A stretch of DNA of 7,054 nt from JBPCRW01 sp050996405 (GTDB lineage: Bacteria > Acidobacteriota > Blastocatellia > Pyrinomonadales > Pyrinomonadaceae): positions 1 through 7,054 of the forward strand of contig JBPCRW010000222.1 in NCBI GenBank assembly GCA_050996405.1, read 5' to 3'. Shown here one piece after another: positions 1 to 5,207 of this stretch. How positions within the stretch are numbered: the stretch's first letter is position 1; each line of letters opens with the position of its first letter. Below the pieces are notes generated by a model, which was not told the origin of the DNA, made no database searches, and was given only the letters and a program-made list of their open reading frames with translations. Both the position numbers and the translations under genes were made by a program.

Positions 1-87
1 TTCGCTTCCGATAAACCAGGTGTTATAGACCGATTCCGAATCGCTTTTATATTGTCCGATTAAATTAGTCAGTAAAAAATTATCCAT
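1..87 (-). CDS. N-terminal fragment of an unrecognised leftward gene
   Basis: Reading leftward, an ATG at 87-85 opens a frame that stays free of stops for all 29 codons up to the window edge. The fragment begins MDNFLLTNLIGQYK and continues through a SESVYNTWFIG stretch. It is hydrophilic, has no signal peptide, and looks like the start of a soluble cytoplasmic protein. An AGGAG sequence lies 14 bases before the ATG, which is further away than ideal but usable. The gene is divergent from the repressor operon, so the two share the intergenic region 88-452. I do not recognise the family from 29 residues and assign no function. Because it is short and open by position, it could be a chance frame, but the sensible amino-acid composition and divergent placement favour a real gene. 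Confidence 0.5.
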   Translation of the reverse strand, partial: MDNFLLTNLIGQYKSDSESVYNTWFIGSE

Positions 88-452
88 CGCACTATCGCTT
101 GCTCCTTGCAGCTTGCAAATCTTATTCCTTGAATTTTGTCGCTAATAATGCCGCTTTATCAAAGTCGAGTGTATATTAACAGCTTTCCGGTTGTCCGATA
201 ACAAACAGTAGCCGTCTGAAAACAAACGGAGAAAAGAGTTCCATCAAAGTAAAAAATCCCTTTCACATGAAATTCAGGAGTATTTTGCTATTAGAATGAA
301 ATTCAGGAGTATTTTGCTATTAGATAGGTATCTTCAAGGATGGGTAGGTGTTGCGCTTAGCTTGCAATAACGGTTCGGTTGAAATTTTTATGCGGAATTA
401 CGTTTGACCGCGAAGGAAATCTTAATAAATTTTGCCGTCTCGTCCTAATATG
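88..452. other. Divergent intergenic region with a tandem duplication
   Basis: This AT-rich stretch separates the leftward gene fragment from the repressor operon. Its clearest structure is a perfect 29-bp tandem duplication (267-324), listed separately. The 9-mer AGCTTGCAA occurs at about 110-118 and again near 359-367. A possible rightward promoter is TTGACC (404-409), a 16-bp gap, then TAAATT (426-431). This would start transcription upstream of the palindrome at 453-469 and is an alternative to the promoter overlapping that palindrome. I see no tRNA, no riboswitch I can name, and no coding frame of normal length. Confidence 0.6.
267..324. repeat. Perfect 29-bp direct tandem repeat, two copies
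   Basis: Bases 267-295 and 296-324 are identical, running from ATGAAATTCAGG to GCTATTAGA, with no spacer. Each copy begins with an ATG and contains AGGAG (276-280 and 305-309). As 29 is not a multiple of three, the two ATGs lie in different frames. The first opens a 10-codon frame ending in TGA at 297-299, which overlaps the second ATG (296-298). The second opens a 24-codon frame ending at TAA near 368-370. The second copy runs into CTATTAGATAG, a short hyphenated palindrome. Whether this is a regulatory site, a pair of leader peptides or a neutral slippage duplication cannot be told from the sequence. Confidence 0.9.
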
Positions 453-469
453 TACTATTGACAATAGTA
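453..469. promoter_or_regulatory. Probable operator 1 for the BlaI-like repressor
   Basis: TACTATTGACAATAGTA is a perfect 17-bp inverted repeat, with 8-bp arms around a single central A. It lies 24 bases before the ATG of the BlaI/MecI-family gene. BlaI, MecI and CopY are winged-helix dimers that bind short dyads built on TAC...GTA half-sites and commonly repress their own operon. A second palindrome with the same outer half-sites and the same length precedes the reductase operon at 2010-2026. Its centre contains TTGACA, so a bound repressor would cover the -35 region of the promoter proposed here. Confidence 0.8.
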
Positions 470-486
470 GATAAAGAAACAATACT
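458..486 (+). promoter_or_regulatory. Possible promoter of the repressor-protease operon
   Basis: A consensus-perfect -35 hexamer TTGACA (458-463), lying inside the palindrome, is followed after 17 bases by AATACT (481-486), a 4-of-6 match to TATAAT. Transcription from it would start around 492-495, essentially at the ATG of the repressor gene, giving a leaderless or nearly leaderless message. This fits the absence of a ribosome binding site there. The weaker element TTGACC-16-TAAATT (404-431) is the alternative. Confidence 0.45.
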
Positions 487-493
487 TAAAAAT

Positions 494-937
494 ATGAAAA
501 CTCCTTCGTTCACATTGCGCGGCTTTAAACGTGCCGGAGAAGTCGTCAAATCCGCGCTTGGCGAATTGGAACGTGAAATTATGGAAGAAATCTGGCGGCG
601 CGGCGAAACGAGCGTGCGCGCGATTCACGCGGCTTTTGACGAGCGGGCGGCTTACACGACTTTGATGACGACGCTTGACCGTCTTTATAAAAAAGGTTTG
701 TTGAAACGCCGCAAGGAAGGACGCGCTTTTTTATACGCGCCTCGACTGACGCGGGAAGAATTTACGCGCAGCATTGCCAAAGATGTGATTGACGGGCTTT
801 TGGGAAAAACGGACGGCGAAACAAAACCCGTGCTGGCTTGCATCGTGGAAGCGGTCGGCGAGCGCGACGGCGAAATGCTCGATGAACTCGAAAAATTGTT
901 AAAAGAAAAACGGCGCGAACTGAAATCGGGAAAATAG
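494..937 (+). CDS. BlaI/MecI/CopY-family transcriptional repressor
   Basis: This is a 147-residue DNA-binding protein of the penicillinase-repressor family, cytoplasmic and expected to act as a dimer on short dyad operators. From the ATG at 494, the winged-helix domain spans about residues 22-84. It opens with LGELEREIMEEIW and carries the family's recognition-helix signature YTTLMTTLDRLYKKGLL at about 54-70, followed by the wing (GRAFLYAPR). The rest (about 88-140) is the helical dimerisation and cleavage region ending in a Lys/Arg-rich tail. In family members paired with an M56 protease, cleavage in this region inactivates the repressor. The frame is open back to a TTG at 458, adding 12 residues, but that TTG is part of the palindrome and the TTGACA box, so I prefer ATG 494. 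Neither start has a Shine-Dalgarno sequence. The stop lies 5 bases before the protease gene. The family assignment is firm; the physiological signal is unknown. Confidence 0.93.
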   Translation: MKTPSFTLRGFKRAGEVVKSALGELEREIMEEIWRRGETSVRAIHAAFDERAAYTTLMTTLDRLYKKGLLKRRKEGRAFLYAPRLTREEFTRSIAKDVIDGLLGKTDGETKPVLACIVEAVGERDGEMLDELEKLLKEKRRELKSGK

Positions 938-942
938 AAAAT

Positions 943-1953
943 ATGTATGATTTTCTGGGAATTTGTCTGGCACTCGCCGCTTTGCTGTCCATCAATGCGT
1001 TTGCATCGGCGATAGCGACGATAGCTTGGCGATTCGCTTCGCGCTTGACAAGAAATTGGAATGCGACAACTCGCGCCCGTTGCATTTTTATTTTACGGAC
1101 TTTTCCGGCGACGGCGGCATTACTCGCGGTCGCTGTTTTTCTTATTCCATCATATTTGGCTTTTGAACCTCGTCAAACCAATGAGGCGGTCAGCGTCAAA
1201 CTCGGCTTGCTCGCGCTTTTTTCGGCAATCGGAATCGCGTTAGCTTTATGGCGCGGAATTGCGACTTGGCTTGCTACCAAAAAATTAACCGACGACTGGC
1301 TGGCTAATGCCGAAATCATTCGTCTTGAAAATTTGCCGCTGCCCGCTTATCGAATAAAACATCAATTTCCGGTCGTCGCCGTCGTCGGAGTCTTACGTCC
1401 AAAGTTGTTTGTCGCGGGTCAAATTTTCGATTCGCTGAACGCGGAGGAATTGTCGGCGGTCATCGCGCACGAAACGGCGCACGTTATCTCGCGCGACAAC
1501 CTCAAGCATTGGTTGATGCGAATTTGCCGCGACGCGCTGGTGATTTTTCCCTATTCTTATTCGCTTGATAAAGAATGGGCGGAAGCGATAGAACTGGCGG
1601 CGGACGAAAAAGCGTCGAACGGCGAGAGTGACCGGACGGCACTTGATTTAGCTCAAGCAATTATTAAAATTGCCCGGCTTATTCCCGCCGGAATTAAACC
1701 GACGATGCCGGCGGGCGCGTTTTTGATTGACGGCGAAACTCAAAGCGGCGATACGCTCGCACGGCGCATTCAGCGGTTAATACAATTGGCAGAATCAAAA
1801 TCCGATTTTTCGGGCTGGCAAGGTCGCTTTCCGAACCTCGTCGCCTGGTTTTGTTTTGCCTTGTTACTTTTGATGACGCTGACGGCGATAAACTCCGATG
1901 CGCTGGCGATATTGCACGCCGCAATCGAACGAGTCGTCGCCTTTTTAAGCTGA
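943..1953 (+). CDS. M56-family membrane metalloprotease (BlaR1/MecR1-type) lacking a sensor domain
   Basis: This 336-residue membrane zinc protease probably cleaves or triggers inactivation of the repressor encoded just upstream. Hydrophobic segments at about 3-28, 50-72, 84-106 and 297-316 fit the multi-pass topology of BlaR1/MecR1 membrane domains. The catalytic motif is HETAH at residues 176-180 in VIAHETAHVISRDN. The downstream ELAADEKA (E217) is the expected third zinc ligand. BlaR1 and MecR1 are about 585-600 residues and end in an extracellular penicillin-binding domain. Here only about 20 residues follow the last membrane segment, so beta-lactam sensing by that route is not possible. 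Many M56 proteins outside staphylococci are similarly short or carry other C-termini. The start is the ATG 5 bases after the repressor stop; no strong ribosome binding site is seen, so translational coupling is likely. An intrinsic terminator follows 15 bases after the stop. M48-type proteases share the HExxH core, but the BlaI neighbour and topology favour M56. Confidence 0.9.
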   Translation: MYDFLGICLALAALLSINAFASAIATIAWRFASRLTRNWNATTRARCIFILRTFPATAALLAVAVFLIPSYLAFEPRQTNEAVSVKLGLLALFSAIGIALALWRGIATWLATKKLTDDWLANAEIIRLENLPLPAYRIKHQFPVVAVVGVLRPKLFVAGQIFDSLNAEELSAVIAHETAHVISRDNLKHWLMRICRDALVIFPYSYSLDKEWAEAIELAADEKASNGESDRTALDLAQAIIKIARLIPAGIKPTMPAGAFLIDGETQSGDTLARRIQRLIQLAESKSDFSGWQGRFPNLVAWFCFALLLLMTLTAINSDALAILHAAIERVVAFLS

Positions 1954-1968
1954 TAACTTTTTAACGCG

Positions 1969-1997
1969 GACGGTTTTTCAAGTGAAACCGTCTTTTT
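1969..1997 (+). terminator. Intrinsic terminator of the repressor-protease operon
   Basis: GACGGTTT (1969-1976) and AAACCGTC (1985-1992) form an 8-bp perfect stem around an 8-base loop. Five T residues (1993-1997) follow immediately. It lies 15 bases after the protease stop codon and 12 bases before operator 2, so it separates the two rightward transcription units. Confidence 0.87.
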
Positions 1998-2006
1998 ATC
2001 GCCTTC

Positions 2007-2029
2007 AAATACTACCGGCGATAGTATTT
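2007..2029. promoter_or_regulatory. Probable operator 2, in front of the reductase operon
   Basis: The arms AAATACTA (2007-2014) and TAGTATTT (2022-2029) are exact reverse complements separated by 7 bases. The core 2010-2026, TACTACCGGCGATAGTA, has the same length and the same outer half-sites as operator 1, TACTA-N7-TAGTA. Within the core only one pair of positions (2015/2021) breaks the symmetry. It ends 11 bases before the reductase ATG. TAGTAT (2022-2027) matches a -10 box at 4 of 6 positions and would give a leader of only a few bases, but no convincing -35 lies at the right distance. Binding of the BlaI-like repressor is inferred from the shared design and not demonstrated. Confidence 0.78.
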
Positions 2030-2040
2030 AGAAAAATAAA

Positions 2041-3720
2041 ATGGACAACTTCGATTTTGTAAATCTCTCTTCAACCTTCGGGCTGATTGCCACCGGATTT
2101 TTTACGGCTAATCTGCTGTTGGGAGTTTTGCTTTCAACTAAGTATCAAAGGACTTTGACGTGGCAGAGACTGCCGCGCTTCGTCCGTCGAGTCAGCCTTT
2201 ATCAAGTTCACAACTATACTGCTTACATCGCATTACTAACGGCGTTCACTCATCCGGTTCTGCTTCTCTTTGGCAAGAAAGCCGGTTTTAGACTTCTCAA
2301 TATCGCCGTTCCTTTAACCGCGCCGCACCAAAGCTATATTTACACGCTCGGCGCAATCGCTTTTTACGGACTTTTAACGGCGGTAGTTACTTCGACCGTG
2401 TTCGTACGGAAATTGTTCACACATCGCACTTGGAAATTAATTCATTTTACTTCGTATGGCGCGGCGATGCTCTTTCTGATTCACGGTTTGTGGGCTGACC
2501 CGTTGCTGCTCGACAGACCTGTAAATCTTGTAGATGCCGAAAAAGTGTTGAGCGAAGCCGGAATTGTTTTGCTGGTAATCATAGTTGTTTTCCGTCTTCG
2601 ATACGCGAAACAAAAGCGAGAAAGCGAAACTTTTTATCCGCTCAAACTTTCCAAAATCATCCGGGAAACAGATTTAGCCGACTCGTTTATTTTGGAAGTG
2701 CCGGAGAATCTCAAAAAGCAATTTAAATACAGAAGCGGACAATTTATCACTTTGCGAGTGCAGGACGGCGATTCGTTCGTCAAGCGTTCGTATTCGATGA
2801 CGAGTGCGCCCGAAACCGATTCGTTTTTGAGCATCACGATTAAGCGGCTCGGACGCATCTCGAATTATCTGCTCGATACGGTCAAAGAAGGCGATACGTT
2901 AATGGTTTTGCCGTCCGAAGGCTCTTTCTTTCAAAAGCCGACAAGAAAGCCGACGCATTATTTATTCTTTGCCGCCGGAAGCGGAATTACGCCGTTTCTT
3001 TCGATGACGAAATCGCTTTTGAAAACGCGCCCGCACAGTCAGATTACTTTGATTTACGCCAATGCCAACGAAAATTCAATCATCTTCAAAAACGAATTGG
3101 AAAGGCTGGCGCGAGAAAACCCAAAAAAAATTTCGGTGATTCACGTTTTGGAAAGTCCCGAAGAAAATTGGACGGCGTGCAGAGGAATGCTCGCGGCACA
3201 TACGCTTGACGAATTGCTCGACGAGTTTCTAAATAATCGAAGCGAAAATACTGAATACTACATTTGCGGTCCCGTCGGCTACATCAATTTAGTCGAAAGC
3301 GTTTTGCTTTCGAGAAAGATTCACGCCGAAAAAATCCACGCCGAAAAATTCACCTTCGCGCCGCAGACGGACGTTTTGGACGGCGACGAAAAACCGGAAA
3401 CGGCATTGCGCGTCGGCGCGGGCGACGACGCGAAAAACGGCAGCCCGCAAAAATTGACGATTCAATTAAAAGGAGATTTTCGGGAGATCGATTACCGAAA
3501 CGGTGAGACGATTCTCGACGCGGCATTACGCGCCGGATTGTTGCCGCCCTTCGCCTGTCAGGAAGGAGTTTGCGCCAGTTGCAAAGTGACGGTTGTCAGC
3601 GGGCGCGTCGTGATGCTAAATCACGAAGCCTTAACGCCGCTCGAAGCCGACCAGCGAAACATCCTGACCTGCACCGCCGCCGCAATCTCTGATGAAACGG
3701 TTGTGAGTTTTGATGAATAG
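2041..3720 (+). CDS. Membrane heme/FAD/[2Fe-2S] oxidoreductase (ferric-reductase-like, NAD(P)H-dependent)
   Basis: This 559-residue protein has three electron-transfer modules. Residues 1-190 form a ferric-reductase-like membrane domain with about five helices (about 14-31, 54-77, 99-121, 130-152, 169-186). Histidines at 57/71 and 135/148 are spaced 14 and 13 residues apart, as expected for heme-b ligands on two helices. Residues about 198-440 are a ferredoxin-NADP+ reductase-type unit. It has RSYSMTSAP at 249-257 (FAD), GSGITP at 313-318 and YYICGP at 406-411 (nicotinamide dinucleotide). Residues about 470-559 are a plant-type [2Fe-2S] domain with C506, C511, C514 and C544 (C-x4-C-x2-C-x29-C). 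Electrons from NAD(P)H would pass through FAD to the cluster, to the heme, or to both; the final acceptor (metal ion, oxygen or partner protein) is unknown. No Shine-Dalgarno sequence precedes the ATG. Between the reductase and ferredoxin modules, KIHAE is duplicated in tandem. The gene probably forms an operon with the beta-barrel gene 20 bases downstream. Confidence 0.93.
   Translation: MDNFDFVNLSSTFGLIATGFFTANLLLGVLLSTKYQRTLTWQRLPRFVRRVSLYQVHNYTAYIALLTAFTHPVLLLFGKKAGFRLLNIAVPLTAPHQSYIYTLGAIAFYGLLTAVVTSTVFVRKLFTHRTWKLIHFTSYGAAMLFLIHGLWADPLLLDRPVNLVDAEKVLSEAGIVLLVIIVVFRLRYAKQKRESETFYPLKLSKIIRETDLADSFILEVPENLKKQFKYRSGQFITLRVQDGDSFVKRSYSMTSAPETDSFLSITIKRLGRISNYLLDTVKEGDTLMVLPSEGSFFQKPTRKPTHYLFFAAGSGITPFLSMTKSLLKTRPHSQITLIYANANENSIIFKNELERLARENPKKISVIHVLESPEENWTACRGMLAAHTLDELLDEFLNNRSENTEYYICGPVGYINLVESVLLSRKIHAEKIHAEKFTFAPQTDVLDGDEKPETALRVGAGDDAKNGSPQKLTIQLKGDFREIDYRNGETILDAALRAGLLPPFACQEGVCASCKVTVVSGRVVMLNHEALTPLEADQRNILTCTAAAISDETVVSFDE
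3316..3345 (+). repeat. 15-bp in-frame tandem duplication inside the reductase gene
   Basis: AAGATTCACGCCGAA (3316-3330) is followed directly by AAAATCCACGCCGAA (3331-3345), 13 of 15 identical. Together they encode KIHAE twice (residues 426-435). It falls at the end of the nucleotide-binding domain, before the linker to the [2Fe-2S] domain. It preserves the frame, and the two third-base and second-codon differences suggest it is not brand new. Confidence 0.8.
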
Positions 3721-3725
3721 GAGGA
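3719..3725 (+). promoter_or_regulatory. Shine-Dalgarno sequence of the beta-barrel gene
   Basis: AGGAGGA overlaps the last two bases of the reductase stop codon and lies 15 bases before the ATG at 3741. It is a strong match but further away than usual. It contrasts with the first genes of both rightward operons, which have no such sequence. Confidence 0.55.
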
Positions 3726-3740
3726 TTAAAAATATTTAGA

Positions 3741-4547
3741 ATGAAACGATTCCATTTGAAGTTAGGAAGTTTTTCCATTGCCTTTACTTTGTTTTTTGCC
3801 GCAATTATTTTGCTGTTTGGTTGGCAGACGAGTTTGGCGCAAATTCCGTCGCCCGACATCAAGCCACAAGCCACGCCCGCGCCCAAAGAAGCACGTCGTT
3901 GGTCAGGTTCGTATCAAGCGACGTTTAATGTTTCCGTTTTGGGCAAGCCGAAACCGTCTTTGGGTCATAAATTCGGTTTATCTTACGCGCCGACGTTCGG
4001 CGGTTCGTTCGATTCGCGTTTCGAGTATTACGTTGACGGTTCTTACAACGCCGACCCGCCCGGACAACTAATCAACAATATCAACGAGCCGAAATTTGAA
4101 GCGCAAATCAATTACACGCGCCCGCTCAACAAACGCTTTTCCGCCACTGCCGGAATTCTTTATCACTACAATTTTAGGTTTCCAGACAAATACTGGTGGG
4201 CTTTGGCGGGCGTGATTTACACCGAACAACTTAGCGAAAAAATTACATTGACGGCGACGAGTTTAGCCGAAAAGAAACTTTCGGGCGGACGAGTTTTCGC
4301 CGACTTTTCTTCGACGCTCGAATATCGCTTTGCAAAGGATTGGAACACGCAAATTTCAATTCACCGCTACGAAAATCTCGGACAATTCGACGCGAATCCG
4401 ACTCAGAAATTGGAATACGAGTTCGGCGTAAATCGCTCGTTGAAATACAAACAGGCAATCGGCGTTTCATTTTTCCGACATACTCAATACAACGCGCCGA
4501 ACGACCAATTTTCCTTTTTGAAATTCAAATATAACATTGGATTTTAG
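3741..4547 (+). CDS. Exported protein, probable outer-membrane beta-barrel of unknown function
   Basis: This 268-residue protein starts with a signal peptide: basic MKRFHLK, a hydrophobic core at about 10-28, and likely cleavage after SLA at 31-33. A Pro-rich linker follows (about 35-50). From about residue 55 to the end there are short alternating hydrophobic/polar strands rich in Tyr, Phe and Trp, separated by polar turns. Examples are FEAQINYT, RFSATAGILYHYNF, TLEYRFA and KQAIGVSFFRHTQY. I count roughly ten to twelve candidate strands. The chain ends in a strand closing with Phe (FKYNIGF), the C-terminal signature recognised by the outer-membrane assembly machinery. No cysteine or metal-binding motif stands out. 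It lies 20 bases after the membrane reductase gene and is probably co-transcribed, so both would be under operator 2. It may serve as a pore or as an envelope partner of the reductase, but I recognise no family. Confidence 0.8.
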   Translation: MKRFHLKLGSFSIAFTLFFAAIILLFGWQTSLAQIPSPDIKPQATPAPKEARRWSGSYQATFNVSVLGKPKPSLGHKFGLSYAPTFGGSFDSRFEYYVDGSYNADPPGQLINNINEPKFEAQINYTRPLNKRFSATAGILYHYNFRFPDKYWWALAGVIYTEQLSEKITLTATSLAEKKLSGGRVFADFSSTLEYRFAKDWNTQISIHRYENLGQFDANPTQKLEYEFGVNRSLKYKQAIGVSFFRHTQYNAPNDQFSFLKFKYNIGF

Positions 4548-4810
4548 AGAATAGAGCAATGCTAAGGAATCGAATGAAATCAAAGGGGCAATTTAACAAT
4601 TCAATGGATGTGAGGGCGCGGGCAACGACTTTGTTATGAACGGGCTTTGTTATGCTTAGATCGTCGCTTGCCGGTTTCGACCCGCGTCATCTCAATCGTT
4701 GAAAGGTTAAAAATCCGACTCCAAAACAAACCCTTTATTTATTTGAGCTATGGCTTCGCCGTTACTTCCAATTCTTTTTGTTTCATCGGAATTTCCCGTT
4801 TATTCGTTAC
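4548..4810. other. Convergent intergenic region without a clear terminator
   Basis: This stretch lies between the ends of the beta-barrel gene (+) and the cupredoxin gene (-). I find no strong hairpin with a T-tract for either strand. The 10-mer CTTTGTTATG occurs twice, at 4629-4638 and 4645-4654, a 16-bp period. No credible gene or RNA is seen. Confidence 0.5.
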
Positions 4811-5188
4811 TTAGGCTTCGACAATCAATTTGCCGCGCAGCATATTCATTCCGCAGACGAAGTTAAATTCTCCAGCTTTATCCGGCGTAAATTCAATCGA
4901 CGTAGTTTTGAAGGCGGGCAAATCGCGGGCAATTCCGAAATCGCCGAAAACGACTTGCTCGCTGCACGAAGAAGTTTCGTCGCGGTAAAAATTAAGACGC
5001 ACGGGAACGTCTTTTTTAACGACAATCACATCCGGTGAATAACCGCCCTTGACCGTTATCTTTATTTCCTGCATTCCGCTTTCGCTAACTGTCGCCGCCG
5101 TCGCTTCGCGTTCGCCAAAGAAATACCACAATGTTAAGGCAATCAAAATAATGCCGCCGATAACGACAATAATTTCCATCGTGTCCAT
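4811..5188 (-). CDS. Membrane-anchored cupredoxin-domain protein (CupA-like copper-binding protein)
   Basis: This 125-residue protein has one N-terminal membrane helix (about 4-24), a short linker, and a single cupredoxin-like beta domain (about 40-125). Candidate copper ligands are C75 in TSSCSEQVV and C112, M114 and M116 in VCGMNMLRG. There is no His among them. A thiol/thioether set of this kind suits Cu(I) rather than a classical type 1 blue copper site. The layout recalls Streptococcus pneumoniae CupA, a membrane-tethered Cu(I) chaperone encoded between copY and copA. This comparison is from memory of the family, not an alignment. The gene lies 14 bases after the copper ATPase on the same strand, with AAGGAG overlapping the ATPase stop and 10 bases before this ATG, so the two are co-transcribed. 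The product probably buffers or hands copper to the exporter. Whether the domain faces the cytoplasm or periplasm is not decided by the sequence. An ATG three codons in is a less likely start. Confidence 0.88.
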   Translation of the reverse strand: MDTMEIIVVIGGIILIALTLWYFFGEREATAATVSESGMQEIKITVKGGYSPDVIVVKKDVPVRLNFYRDETSSCSEQVVFGDFGIARDLPAFKTTSIEFTPDKAGEFNFVCGMNMLRGKLIVEA

Positions 5189-5192
5189 TTTA

Positions 5193-5207
5193 TTCTATCT
5201 CCTTAAC
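5193..5207 (-). promoter_or_regulatory. Shine-Dalgarno sequence overlapping the ATPase stop
   Basis: On the minus strand the ATPase ends in TAA directly followed by GGAG. This makes the TAAGGAG that serves the cupredoxin gene, 10 bases before its ATG. Overlap of the stop and ribosome binding site suggests coupled expression. Confidence 0.6.

Noticed and set aside
267..324. CRISPR-like or iteron array
   Set aside because: Only two copies, directly abutting with no spacers, and no cas or replication genes nearby.
458..493. Extra 12 codons of the repressor from a TTG start
   Set aside because: The TTG lies inside the palindrome and the TTGACA box, has no ribosome binding site, and the added residues do not look like the family's N-terminus.
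494..1953. A beta-lactam resistance locus
   Set aside because: The protease lacks the penicillin-binding sensor and there is no beta-lactamase or PBP2a-type gene in the window.
4548..4810. Shared bidirectional terminator between the convergent operons
   Set aside because: I looked for a GC-rich hairpin followed by T or preceded by A runs and found none convincing.
4778..5038. Plus-strand frame opposite the cupredoxin gene
   Set aside because: It is antisense to a gene with a clear domain, ribosome binding site and operon context.
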